This document shows positions 34,612-43,001 of a stretch of 64,000 bases of DNA, piece by piece. The notes beneath the pieces were generated by a model. It saw nothing but the letters and a program-made list of their open reading frames with translations, did not search any database and was not told the DNA's origin. The position numbers and the translations under genes are program-made. The DNA lies in NCBI RefSeq assembly GCF_000021925.1, contig NC_011830.1, positions 2,442,501-2,506,500 on the forward strand. The letters run 5' to 3'. Within the stretch, counting starts at the first letter, position 1; each line of letters begins with the position of its first letter. This DNA is from Desulfitobacterium hafniense DCB-2. GTDB taxonomy: Bacteria > Bacillota > Desulfitobacteriia > Desulfitobacteriales > Desulfitobacteriaceae.

Positions 34612-34992
34612 ATGGATGATTTCACAAGAGAGGATAGGGAAGAAGCACTCCGAGCCATAGCCTCAATGATTAACAGGACTGAGAAAGCAAAAGAGAAATT
34701 TGCCCAAGGTATTTCTCAGCATACGTTACAAATGAATAGGCTTAAAGCACTTCATATAGCTTCATCATTAATATCAAAAGGATTAACAAAGAGTGACGCT
34801 GTGGAGTGTTATACCGAAGAAGATTTGAAAAATGCCCTTGCACCAATCACTTCTCTGATTAGCAAATCTGAGAAAGCACGGGTAAAATTAGCTCAAGGCA
34901 CTTGGCAGCATACGATGCTTAGTAATAATCTCAAAGCACTCCATATAGCTTTGCCATTGTTAACGAAGGCATTGCATGAGGTTAGTCAATGA
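34612..34992 (+). CDS. Tandem-repeat helical protein of unknown function
   Basis: This 126-residue protein consists of two copies of a ~54-residue unit (about 5-58 and 68-121). By eye, 29 of 54 positions are identical. Each copy has T-x-E-D, then S-x-I-x-x-x-E-K-A, AQG-x-x-QHT and N-x-LKALHIA. No signal peptide or membrane span is seen. Its 3' end overlaps a Nudix gene by 4 nt (ATGA), so the two are translationally coupled. ATG 34612 is spaced 8 nt from GTGGAGG. I do not recognise the family. The invariant QHT and KALH histidines could bind a metal or ligand. Confidence 0.75.
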   Translation: MDDFTREDREEALRAIASMINRTEKAKEKFAQGISQHTLQMNRLKALHIASSLISKGLTKSDAVECYTEEDLKNALAPITSLISKSEKARVKLAQGTWQHTMLSNNLKALHIALPLLTKALHEVSQ

Positions 34993-35378
34993 AAGATGTC
35001 ACAGCTGCAATCATCATTAAAGGTCAAAACATCCTGATTGCCCGCAGAGCTCCCGGTGAACAGCATGGGGGAAGTTGGGAATTCCCTGGCGGCAAAGTGG
35101 AACCGGGGGAGACCCCTGAAGCCTGTTTAAAACGTGAGCTTGGGGAAGAGTTTGGGATAGAGGCTGAAGTTCAGGAGTATATCAGTTCAAGCCTTTATGA
35201 GTATCCCCAGGGCTCAATTCGTCTGTTGGCCTATCAGGTCAAGATCCGTCAGGGGGAGATTCAGCTGCGGGTCCACGATCGATATGAATGGGTCGGTGTG
35301 ACTCAATTGCTGAATTATGAGCTGCTTCCCGCCGATGTGCCCATAGCACACTATTTGCCTCAATGGATGTGCCCGTGA
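34989..35378 (+). CDS. Nudix hydrolase, MutT/8-oxo-dGTPase-like
   Basis: This 129-residue Nudix protein has an intact Nudix box GGKVEPGETPEACLKRELGEE (about 35-55, G-x5-E-x7-RE-x2-EE) and the MutT-like opening VTAAIIIKGQNILIARR with GGSWEFPGGK. It probably hydrolyses oxidised or non-canonical nucleoside triphosphates. It is coupled to the upstream tandem-repeat gene. Its 3' end overlaps by 19 bp the convergent DMT transporter gene, exactly where that gene encodes its His-rich tail. Confidence 0.9.
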   Translation: MKDVTAAIIIKGQNILIARRAPGEQHGGSWEFPGGKVEPGETPEACLKRELGEEFGIEAEVQEYISSSLYEYPQGSIRLLAYQVKIRQGEIQLRVHDRYEWVGVTQLLNYELLPADVPIAHYLPQWMCP

Positions 35379-36412
35379 TGTATATCCGGGGTGTGATGAT
35401 GGCTATGAGCCAGTGGCATATGAGTGTGGACATGGCTGTGCTCTCCGGCAAAGGAATCGGAGTGGGAATGACTGTGATGAGGATCCTTATGGGAGTGGCG
35501 ATGCTCATGAGTGATGGCGGGGTGCTCGTGGAGATGGGCATGATCCTCACTGGAGGCCAAATAAGCTCCGGCGATCATAATGCCTAAGGCGACGAGAAAA
35601 GAGGCATTGGGCATTTCCCTGAAAATCGCAAAAGATAAGCCCACCCCGATGAAAGGAGCCAGGGCATAATAGGCGCTGGTTCTTGCTGCACCCAATTCCC
35701 GCTGGGCCCGCACATAAAAGAAGATACTTAAGCCATAGGCTACAAAACCCAGCATAAGTGCCCCCAGGATATACCCGATACCGCTTAAGGTCTCTTTAAG
35801 GAACAGTGCCAGGAATAATGCCCCCAAGCCCGAGCCGAAGCCTTTGAGAATGACAATATCCATGGGGTCTTTGATGGCGAGTTTTCTTGTGCAATTGTTT
35901 TCGAAACCCCAGCAAATGCATGATAACAAAACGAAGAGTGAGCCTAAGGAGAAAGTAAAGCTGCTGAGGTCCTCCACAGAAAGGATAATGCTGGCCAAGG
36001 TGATTAAAGCCAGTGCGGCCCATAAGCGTTTGCCTATGGACTCCTGAAAAATAAGCAGGGCAATGAGGGAAGTGGCCACAATTTCGAAATTTCCTAAAAG
36101 AGAGGCATGAGCCGCCGAGCTCAAAGTTAAGCCCACCATTAAAAATACGGGCGCGGCAATATCCAGGATGATCATGGCTAAGACATAAGGAAAATCTTTC
36201 TGGGTGATGCGGGCCTCCTTAACCTCCGTTCCTTGGCGATGGTTAAATAAGCGAACAACACACATCCCCAGCCCCGCTCCCAGATAGAGAAGAGCAGCCA
36301 TCATGGTGGGGGGGATTTTCGTCAGCAGGAGCTTGGATACAGGAGAACTGATCCCGAAAAGCAAGGCGGCAAGGATGGCAAAGAAAATGGCCGAAGTCTT
36401 TTTTGACGTCAA
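35360..36412 (-). CDS. EamA/DMT transporter with His-rich C-terminal tail
   Basis: This 350-residue protein has ten membrane spans forming two EamA repeats (about 5-140 and 155-290), typical of drug/metabolite transporters. It ends in a ~60-residue soluble tail (about 291-350) with some 24 histidines, in runs such as HEHRHSHKDPHHSHSHSD and HSHHHTPDIHHGHIH. Such tails bind Ni, Zn, Co or Cu in metal transporters and chaperones, so a link to metals is likely. The tail could also be a cytoplasmic metal store. TTG 36412 has AAAGGAG about 10 nt upstream. It converges on, and overlaps, the Nudix gene. Confidence 0.87.
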   Translation of the reverse strand: MTSKKTSAIFFAILAALLFGISSPVSKLLLTKIPPTMMAALLYLGAGLGMCVVRLFNHRQGTEVKEARITQKDFPYVLAMIILDIAAPVFLMVGLTLSSAAHASLLGNFEIVATSLIALLIFQESIGKRLWAALALITLASIILSVEDLSSFTFSLGSLFVLLSCICWGFENNCTRKLAIKDPMDIVILKGFGSGLGALFLALFLKETLSGIGYILGALMLGFVAYGLSIFFYVRAQRELGAARTSAYYALAPFIGVGLSFAIFREMPNASFLVALGIMIAGAYLASSEDHAHLHEHPAITHEHRHSHKDPHHSHSHSDSFAGEHSHVHTHMPLAHSHHHTPDIHHGHIH

Positions 36413-36535
36413 TGAAGCACAACTCCTTTAAGCGATCACCTGTTCAGTATAATCTAATTATAGGCGGGGTGACCGAGACTTTTCAAGCCTTGAAAGACAG
36501 ATACAAACCATGGATAAAAGTCATGGATAATAATA

Positions 36536-36570
36536 AAGCACGAGTCCCCCCTGGCGGGCGGCCCGTGCTT
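36536..36570 (-). terminator. Terminator after rubrerythrin (minus strand)
   Basis: AAGCACG pairs with CGTGCTT. On the minus strand the stem is followed by TATTATTATCC. Confidence 0.65.
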
Positions 36571-36591
36571 ATTGGTAAAGCCGGATCCGGT

Positions 36592-37086
36592 TTAGTATTT
36601 AATAAATTTATCCCCGGGAACATTGCAGATGGAACATTTTTCGGGGATGTATTTTTCGATGTTGCCGCAGACGGGACAGAGATAATAGAATACCTCTTCC
36701 GTTGAGTCTAAATTCTCCAAAGCTTCTTTATAGAGCTTGGCATGGACTTCTTCTGCTTTCATAGCAAAAGTAAAGGTGGTTACAGCAGCTTTATTGCCTT
36801 CTGCTTCGGCAACTTTAATAAAATCAGGGTACATGCTTTCAAACTCATAGGTTTCACCGGCGATGCCATCTTTCAGATTATCCACGGTGGAGCCTACTTT
36901 ACCGGCGAGCTCCAACTCTCTGTGGGCATGCAGGGTCTCAGCGTCGGCAGCTGCCTGAAAGAGTTTGGCGGCGTTGAGTTTACCCTCTTTTTCGGCCTTT
37001 TTGGCATAAGCCAGGTACTTACGATTGGCTTGTGATTCACCGGCAAAGGCATCCATAAGATGCTGTAATGTTTTTTGTTCACTCAT
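36592..37086 (-). CDS. Rubrerythrin
   Basis: This 164-residue protein has a ferritin-like di-iron domain (1-130) with ESQANRKY, ADAETLHAHRE, EFESMYPDF and KAEEVHAKLY iron ligands, and a C-terminal rubredoxin domain with CPVCG and CSIC. It reduces hydrogen peroxide in the cytoplasm of anaerobes. A terminator follows on the minus strand. No PerR box was confirmed upstream. Confidence 0.95.
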   Translation of the reverse strand: MSEQKTLQHLMDAFAGESQANRKYLAYAKKAEKEGKLNAAKLFQAAADAETLHAHRELELAGKVGSTVDNLKDGIAGETYEFESMYPDFIKVAEAEGNKAAVTTFTFAMKAEEVHAKLYKEALENLDSTEEVFYYLCPVCGNIEKYIPEKCSICNVPGDKFIKY

Positions 37087-37216
37087 TGTTGATCCTCCAA
37101 TTCTTAATATAATTTAGAGAGTGCTTGATTTTCTCTAGTATAAACTAGATTCTACAATTTCATTAAATTTCCTCTAAAGAAATAGTTGATGAGTACATAA
37201 TACAAATCGGTTCGGG

Positions 37217-37246
37217 TTGACAAGCTGTCTAATGTTATTGTAGACT
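37217..37246 (+). promoter_or_regulatory. Promoter upstream of the lysine riboswitch
   Basis: TTGACA, an 18-bp spacer and TAGACT lie about 30 bp before the aptamer. Confidence 0.45.
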
Positions 37247-37274
37247 GAAGATAAATTCATAGTGAACCTCACTT

Positions 37275-37462
37275 TGCAGGTGAGGTAGAGGTGCGATATT
37301 TAACAGTCCTTTTTGGAGCATGAGCAGCGAGGAAAACAAGGAGAAGGAAATATCGCCGAAGCTTTTAATACGCTCAGTATTATGGGCTGGGTCTGCAGTG
37401 AACAACTGCAGAACTGTCTCAATAGACGTCCCGGTTTATTGAGTTGTGCTATCTCGGCGGGG
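37275..37462 (+). ncRNA. Lysine riboswitch (L box) aptamer
   Basis: The conserved landmarks occur in order: GAGGTAGAGGTGCGA at 37282-37296, a GGA...AGCAGCGA segment, ATATCGCCGAAGC at 37350-37362, GGCTGGG, CTGCAG arms, and CTATCTCGGCGGGG at 37449-37462. P1 closes by GAGGTAG (37282-37288) with CTATCTC (37449-37455). A terminator hairpin follows. Lysine binding should promote termination and switch off the amino acid ABC transporter genes downstream. Confidence 0.88.
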
Positions 37463-37498
37463 GAAAAGAGGGGTTTAGGAGCAATATGACTTTTGCGG

Positions 37499-37530
37499 CC
37501 TGAGTACCAACTCAGGTCTCATTTATTTTT
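37499..37530 (+). terminator. Riboswitch-controlled terminator
   Basis: CCTGAGT pairs with ACTCAGG, followed by TCTCATTTATTTTT. It lies 36 bp past the lysine aptamer and 52 bp before the transporter gene. Confidence 0.75.
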
Positions 37531-37581
37531 CACAATTTTTAAATATTATGAAAAAGGTAAAGAGAAGAAGGAGAGGTTCCA

Positions 37582-38430
37582 ATGAAAAGAAAATTATCAA
37601 TAGTGATGGCAGGGTTGCTTTCTGTCATGCTGCTGGCCACAGGCTGCGGTTCAAGCGGCCAGGGCAATACCCAAACACCGGACGCAGGGAATGAAATCAA
37701 TACCTTTAAAGTCGGCTTAGAGGCAGGTTATGCCCCCTTTAACTGGACGCAAATGAATGATTCCAACGGTGGTGTCAAAATTGATGGCGGTGCTGAATAT
37801 GCTGGTGGCTACGATGTGGAGATTGCCAAGAAAATTGCCGCAGGATTAGGCAAAGAACTGGTCATTGTTAAAACCGAATGGGATGGTCTTGTTCCTGCTT
37901 TAACTTCCGGGAAAATCGATGCGATTATCGCCGGTATGTCCCCCACTGAAGAACGGAAAGCCACCATTGACTTCTCCGATATTTATTACCAATCCGATCT
38001 GGTGATCGTGGTCAAGAGCGGCAGCAAGTATGAAAACTCCACCTCTCTTAAAGACTTTAATGGGGCTAAAATTACGGCTCAGTTAAACACCTTCCACTAT
38101 GGTGTTATTGACCAAATCCCAGGAGTTGCCAAACAGACCGCTATGGATAACTTCCCGGCTATGCGGGTCGCATTACAATCAGGCATGATTGACGGTTATG
38201 TTTCCGAACGTCCGGAAGGGGTCAGTGCCCAGGCGGCCAACAGTGATTTTAAAATGGTTGAATTAACCGATGGATTCAAAACTTCTCCTGAAGATACGGC
38301 CATTGCCGTAGGGGTGAAAAAAGGCAGCGAACTTACCGCCAAAATCAATGAGATCTTAAAAGGGATTCCTGAAGCAGAGCGTATCCAAATCATGGATAAT
38401 GCGATTAAGAACCAACCGGCAGCTAACTAA
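37582..38430 (+). CDS. Amino acid (predicted lysine) ABC transporter substrate-binding lipoprotein
   Basis: This 282-residue periplasmic-binding-protein type II lipoprotein has a signal ending in LLATGC (Cys22). Family segments include FKVGLEAGYAPFNW, AGGYDVEIAKKIAAGLGKE, WDGLVPALTSGKIDAIIAGMSPTEERK and SGMIDGYVSERPEG. It captures an amino acid outside the cell and hands it to the permease encoded next. The lysine riboswitch upstream makes lysine the likely ligand. It starts a three-gene operon. Confidence 0.93.
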   Translation: MKRKLSIVMAGLLSVMLLATGCGSSGQGNTQTPDAGNEINTFKVGLEAGYAPFNWTQMNDSNGGVKIDGGAEYAGGYDVEIAKKIAAGLGKELVIVKTEWDGLVPALTSGKIDAIIAGMSPTEERKATIDFSDIYYQSDLVIVVKSGSKYENSTSLKDFNGAKITAQLNTFHYGVIDQIPGVAKQTAMDNFPAMRVALQSGMIDGYVSERPEGVSAQAANSDFKMVELTDGFKTSPEDTAIAVGVKKGSELTAKINEILKGIPEAERIQIMDNAIKNQPAAN

Positions 38431-38569
38431 GACGAATTAAAGGACATTTTGCTCCGCAGGGAATAATGTTTTATAAAACCGGCTACATTCAATGCAGTCG
38501 GTTTTGTCCTGTTTTTGAAAATGCCTCATCAACTATGGGGTTATAAATATTTTTGTAAGGAGGAAAATG

Positions 38570-39328
38570 ATGAGCTTAGATTGGATCATACGCATTTTGA
38601 CTGAAAACTGGCCCATGTTTCTGCGCGGAGCAGGGTTCACCCTTTTAATCTCCATCATCGGTACCATCATTGGCTCTCTCATCGGACTTATTATCGGTGT
38701 TATACGCACTATCCCCATGCCGGAACGGGGAATTAAACGCATTTTACTGAAAGTGGTCAATGCTCTTTTGGCAAGCTATATTGAGTTTTTCCGGGGAACC
38801 CCCATGATCGTTCAGGCTATGGTTATTTATTATGGGTCCGCCTTAGCTTTTGACATCCATATGAATCATATCTTTGCGGGAATTTTTATCGTTTCTATTA
38901 ATACCGGGGCCTATATGGCCGAGATCGTCCGCGGCGGCATTATATCCATTGACAAAGGACAATTTGAAGCAGCCCATGCCATCGGCATGAACCATATCCA
39001 GACTATGTTCAATGTGGTATTGCCTCAGGTTATCCGCAATATTCTCCCGGCTACAGGCAATGAATTTGTGATCAATATTAAAGATACCTCTGTTCTCAAT
39101 GTGATCTCCGTTACGGAACTGTATTTCCAAACCAAGTCCATCGCCGGGAATAACTTCCGCTACTTTGAAGCCTTCTTTGTGGCCTGTATCCTCTACTTCA
39201 TTATGACCTTTACGGTAACGCGCATTCTTCGTTATATTGAAAGAAGGATGGATGGACCGGAAAGCTACACTATGAATCAAATGCAGGTGCAGACTGCCGA
39301 AAGTATGCTGCGCAGAACCAAGACCTGA
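38570..39328 (+). CDS. Amino acid ABC transporter permease (HisM type)
   Basis: This 252-residue membrane permease of the polar amino acid (HAAT) family has about five spans, with GAGFTLLISIIGTIIG, IEFFRGTPMIVQ (about 66-77) and the EAA loop EAAHAIGMNHIQTMFNVVLPQ (about 128-148), which docks to the ATPase. It would work as a homodimer, since only one permease gene is present. ATG 38570 is preferred over the adjacent ATG 38567 because of its 6-nt spacing from AAGGAGG. Confidence 0.93.
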   Translation: MSLDWIIRILTENWPMFLRGAGFTLLISIIGTIIGSLIGLIIGVIRTIPMPERGIKRILLKVVNALLASYIEFFRGTPMIVQAMVIYYGSALAFDIHMNHIFAGIFIVSINTGAYMAEIVRGGIISIDKGQFEAAHAIGMNHIQTMFNVVLPQVIRNILPATGNEFVINIKDTSVLNVISVTELYFQTKSIAGNNFRYFEAFFVACILYFIMTFTVTRILRYIERRMDGPESYTMNQMQVQTAESMLRRTKT

Positions 39329-39362
39329 TGGACAAGATCCGATTGAGGAAGGAGGAACACAC

Positions 39363-40106
39363 TTGGCAAAAGTCATTGAAGTTCAACATTTAAGCAAATC
39401 CTTTGGCCCTAATGAAGTCTTAAAGGATATCGATTTTTCCGTGCGCAAAGGAGAAGTGGTCTGTATTATCGGCTCGTCCGGATCCGGTAAATCCACCCTG
39501 CTCCGTTGCATTAACCTTTTGGAGAAACCCAGCGGCGGCCAGATCATCTATAAAGGGGAAAACATTCTCGATGATCAGCATGATGTCTATCAATACCGCC
39601 AAAAGCTGGGGATGGTCTTTCAGCAGTTCAATCTGTTCAATAACCATAATGTCCTGAACAATTGCATGGTAGGGCAAATCAAATTATTGAAGCGTTCCAA
39701 GGCCGAAGCTGAGGAAGTGGCTATGAAATACCTGAAAGTTGTAGGGATGGAGCAATACATCAATGCCAAGCCCAAGCAATTGTCGGGAGGGCAAAAACAA
39801 CGGGTAGCCATTGCCCGGGCTCTGTCCATGGAACCGGATGTGATGCTCTTTGACGAGCCTACCTCCGCCCTGGATCCGGAGATGGTGGGAGAAGTGCTGA
39901 AGGTTATGAAAGAATTAGCTGAATCGGGACTGACCATGTTGGTAGTTACCCATGAAATGGGCTTTGCCAAAGAGGTTTCCGATCGGGTGGTCTTTATGGA
40001 TAAAGGGGTGATCGCCGAGGAGGGTCCTCCGGAGGAGATCTTTAATAACCCCACACAGGAGCGGACCCGGGAGTTCTTAAAACGGACCTTGACTCCCCAA
40101 GTTTAA
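39363..40106 (+). CDS. Amino acid ABC transporter ATP-binding protein (GlnQ type)
   Basis: This 247-residue ATPase has Walker A GSSGSGKST (about 38), Q-loop VFQQFNLF, signature LSGGQKQRVAIARAL (about 140), Walker B VMLFDEPTSALDP and switch His in VVTHEMGFA. It powers the upstream importer. It starts at TTG 39363 after GGAAGGAGG. A strong shared terminator follows. Confidence 0.93.
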   Translation: MAKVIEVQHLSKSFGPNEVLKDIDFSVRKGEVVCIIGSSGSGKSTLLRCINLLEKPSGGQIIYKGENILDDQHDVYQYRQKLGMVFQQFNLFNNHNVLNNCMVGQIKLLKRSKAEAEEVAMKYLKVVGMEQYINAKPKQLSGGQKQRVAIARALSMEPDVMLFDEPTSALDPEMVGEVLKVMKELAESGLTMLVVTHEMGFAKEVSDRVVFMDKGVIAEEGPPEEIFNNPTQERTREFLKRTLTPQV

Positions 40107-40121
40107 GACTAGATATGAAAG

Positions 40122-40162
40122 CACCCTCAAGACTTTACTGCCAAAGCTTGAGGGTGTTTTTT
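40122..40162. terminator. Bidirectional terminator between convergent ABC genes
   Basis: CACCCTCAAG pairs perfectly with CTTGAGGGTG, followed by TTTTTT on the plus strand. It also lies just past the minus-strand exporter's stop. Confidence 0.85.
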
Positions 40163-40165
40163 GCC

Positions 40166-42001
40166 CTAACGGTGCTCCAGATCCTCCAGGGCTATTTTAA
40201 ACTGGGTCTCATAGAGCAATTTGTAGAGTCCGTCTTCTTTGAGCAGCTCCCAATGGGTCCCTTGTTGGACGATTTCCCCTTCTTGTAAGACGATAATGTC
40301 ATTCACGGCCATAATCGTGGAGAGCCGATGGGCGATAATAACGCTGGTTCTGCCTTTAAGTATGGGTTCGATAGCTTCCTGGATCAGGGATTCGCTGAGG
40401 GAATCCAAAGAAGAGGTGGCTTCATCCATGATCAGCACTTTAGGGTCTTTGAGGAGAACCCGGGCGATGGCAAGGCGCTGCTTTTCACCGCCGGACAGTT
40501 TTAACCCCCGGTTGCCGACCAACGTGTCAAAACCGTCAGGCAGGGTACGGATAAAATCATAGATATTGGCTTCCCGACACACCCTGATCAAATCCTCTTC
40601 TTGGGCATGCTCATTGGCATAGTGGAGGTTCTCGCGAATGGTTCCGTTGAAGAGATAGGTGTCCTGAGCAACCATGCCGATATTTTGGCGCAGAAAGTTC
40701 AGGTCAAGGTCCCGAACATCCTGCCCATCCAGAAGGACCCTGCCCCCGGTCACATCATATAAACGGGGGATGAGGTTGATCAAGGTGGTTTTTCCTGTAC
40801 CTGAAGGTCCCACAATAGCCACGGATTTCCCTTTTTCGATGGTCAGATTGATATTCTTCAGGACGGGTTTTCCCTCATAATGAAAAGAAACATGCTCAAA
40901 GACGATTGTTCCGGCACACTCCTTGGGGACAATAGCCTGGGGAGAGTTTTTAATTTCAACAGGGATATCAAAATACTCAAAGATTCTGGAAAAGAGAGCC
41001 AGGGAACGGATGATATCCACCTGAATGGTTAAAAGGACATTCACAGGAAGATAGAGACGTCCCAGCAAGGCGACGACCACGGTAATATCCCCTACAGTCA
41101 GGCCCGAGCCCATCTTGATCATGAGGAAGCCGCCGGCTAAGTAAATGATCATGGGGCCCATATTGGTGAAGGTATCAAAAATGACCCGGAACCAGCGGCC
41201 CACGAGAATTTCCCGGATGCTTAAACGGGTGATCTCCCGGTTGATCTTCTCAAATTTCGCATACTCCTTGCTCTCACGGGTAAATAATTTAACCAACAGT
41301 TGACCGCTGACACTTAAGGTTTCATTAAACAGTTGATTGGAGGCATCTGTTTGCTCCTGCTTAGCCATGGTCAGGGACCAGCGGCGATTGCCCACTTGAT
41401 TAGTGGGGAGAATGAACAAAGGGACGATGATCATGCTAATCAAAGCCAGAAGCCAGTTCTTTTGGACAAGGGCAGCAAAAGTTGTCACGAGGATAATGGT
41501 ATTGCTGACAAGTCTGGTTAAAGTACCCACAACGACGCTTTGCACGCCGTTAATATCCGTGGTCATGCGGGTAATGATATCTCCTTGATGATTGTTCGTG
41601 AAAAAACGGTGAGACATTTGCTGTAAATGGTCATACATCTGATTTTTCATATCGTAGATGATATGCTGAGCGACCCAGGTGGTCAGGTAGTTCTCCAGGA
41701 CATTAATCAGGTTGGCGATGATCAAAACGATAAAAGAAAGCAGGATCAACTGGACCAGAAGGGGGAAGTCTCTGCCGAGCAGCCCGTCGTCAATAATACG
41801 TCCGGACAATAAAGGGGGAAGGAGCCCAAGAAGAGATGAAAGAATGATCGCCGCGAATACCAGGGCGAGTCGCGGCCAGTAGGGCAGGAGGTAGCTTAAA
41901 ATCCGCCGCAGAAAGGCTTTGGTGACCTTGGGCTTATTTTGTTTTTCTTCTTCAGTTAGCGGAGAGCGGGTGCTTCGCACCTGGGGCCTGCCATACCGCA
42001 T
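40166..42001 (-). CDS. ABC exporter half-transporter, MsbA/BmrA type
   Basis: This 611-residue protein is a fused membrane-ATPase half transporter. Six membrane spans occupy about 35-340, and the ATPase follows, with Walker A GPSGTGKTT (about 400), signature LSGGEKQRLAIARVLL (about 500), Walker B VLIMDEATSSLD and switch His IIAHRLSTI. It would homodimerise to export drugs, lipids or peptides. The N-terminal RYGRPQVRS stretch with basic residues is cytoplasmic. The substrate is unknown. It is monocistronic and convergent with the lysine transporter. Confidence 0.92.
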   Translation of the reverse strand: MRYGRPQVRSTRSPLTEEEKQNKPKVTKAFLRRILSYLLPYWPRLALVFAAIILSSLLGLLPPLLSGRIIDDGLLGRDFPLLVQLILLSFIVLIIANLINVLENYLTTWVAQHIIYDMKNQMYDHLQQMSHRFFTNNHQGDIITRMTTDINGVQSVVVGTLTRLVSNTIILVTTFAALVQKNWLLALISMIIVPLFILPTNQVGNRRWSLTMAKQEQTDASNQLFNETLSVSGQLLVKLFTRESKEYAKFEKINREITRLSIREILVGRWFRVIFDTFTNMGPMIIYLAGGFLMIKMGSGLTVGDITVVVALLGRLYLPVNVLLTIQVDIIRSLALFSRIFEYFDIPVEIKNSPQAIVPKECAGTIVFEHVSFHYEGKPVLKNINLTIEKGKSVAIVGPSGTGKTTLINLIPRLYDVTGGRVLLDGQDVRDLDLNFLRQNIGMVAQDTYLFNGTIRENLHYANEHAQEEDLIRVCREANIYDFIRTLPDGFDTLVGNRGLKLSGGEKQRLAIARVLLKDPKVLIMDEATSSLDSLSESLIQEAIEPILKGRTSVIIAHRLSTIMAVNDIIVLQEGEIVQQGTHWELLKEDGLYKLLYETQFKIALEDLEHR

Positions 42002-42100
42002 GAAATCCTCCTCCTTGTGTAATTACCATTATAGGGTATTATTATGTGGCTGTCACTTTGACTTAAAAGGGAATATTATGGAGCAGAGGGGAAAAACAGA

Positions 42101-42128
42101 TTGAATATTGACGGATTGATGGTATAAT
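42101..42128 (+). promoter_or_regulatory. Promoter for the mntP transcript
   Basis: TTGAAT, a 16-bp spacer and TATAAT (42123-42128) lie just ahead of the riboswitch. Confidence 0.6.
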
Positions 42129-42144
42129 ATTGACGATATAAGGT

Positions 42145-42275
42145 TTCCATGGGGGAGTAGTCAGCATAGTTATGGCTATGTGGCAAGTCAACATAATGAC
42201 CGCTTAGGTCTGGCTTGTCTTAAAAGACAAGACTCATGGGTAGTTCTTAAAGCTACCCGTGGGTCTTGTTTTAAT
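42145..42275 (+). ncRNA. yybP-ykoY (Mn2+) riboswitch with terminator
   Basis: The leader has the conserved GGGGGAGTAG (from about 42151) and the later GTCAACATAATGACCGC (42187-42203), which are the two metal-contacting parts of this class. A 17-bp stem with two G-U pairs, ACAAGACTCATGGGTAG/CTACCCGTGGGTCTTGT (42227-42268 region), then TTTTAATTT acts as the expression platform. Mn2+ binding normally prevents termination and turns on an exporter, which fits mntP directly downstream. Confidence 0.88.
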
Positions 42276-42350
42276 TTCGGTGGATTTTTTAAGTAAAATT
42301 CGCGGCGATCCGGGGAACTATAAAATTAAGTTGAAGTAAGGAGTATGATA

Positions 42351-42911
42351 ATGGGAAATCTGGAGTTATTCTTAATCGCTGTGGGGCTTTCTATGGATGC
42401 TTTCGCCGTGGCGATCAGCAAAGGTTTGTCCATGAGGCGGATGAGCTACAAGACAGCATTGATCACCGGGCTTTTTTTCGGGGGATTTCAGGCTTTAATG
42501 CCTCTGATCGGCTTTTTGCTGGGAACACGGTTTGAGTCTTATATTACGGCAATCGACCATTGGATTGCTTTTATTCTGCTTTCTCTCATTGGCCTGAACA
42601 TGATTAAGGAATCCAGAGGCCCTTGTGAAATTATCGAAGATCGCTTTAATCTTAAGGACATGATCATTCTATCCTTAGCCACCAGCATTGACGCTCTGGC
42701 GGTTGGCATTACCTTTGCTTTTTTGCATGTGGATATCGTGCCTGCGGTGTCTATGATTGGGGTGACCACTTTCCTTTTTTCCTTCCTGGGGGTTAAGATC
42801 GGCAATGTTTTTGGAGAATGTTATAAGGCCAGAGCGGAGCTGGCCGGCGGGGTGATTCTGATTCTGATGGGGCTTAAGATCCTTTTGGAGCATCTGGGTT
42901 TCCTTGGTTAG
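42351..42911 (+). CDS. mntP: MntP manganese efflux pump
   Basis: This 186-residue, six-span protein of the MntP (YebN) family has two matching half motifs, GLSMDAFAVAISKGL (about 13-27) and ATSIDALAVGITFAF (about 110-124), carrying the paired Asp residues needed for Mn2+ export. The yybP-ykoY riboswitch immediately upstream supports manganese as the substrate. ATG 42351 is spaced 7 nt from TAAGGAG; an ATG two codons earlier is too close. Confidence 0.95.
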   Translation: MGNLELFLIAVGLSMDAFAVAISKGLSMRRMSYKTALITGLFFGGFQALMPLIGFLLGTRFESYITAIDHWIAFILLSLIGLNMIKESRGPCEIIEDRFNLKDMIILSLATSIDALAVGITFAFLHVDIVPAVSMIGVTTFLFSFLGVKIGNVFGECYKARAELAGGVILILMGLKILLEHLGFLG

Positions 42912-43001
42912 TTGCTGTTTTTTAAAGTATATTTAAGTTGAATAGGATAGAATCATTAGAAAAAGACTCTGGCCGATCCCATGGAAAAAGGGAGGGGTAT
43001 G

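Noticed and set aside
35363..35587. Plus-strand frame rich in Met and Val
   Set aside because: It is the antisense of the His-rich tail (CAT/CAC repeats read as ATG/GTG), not a gene.
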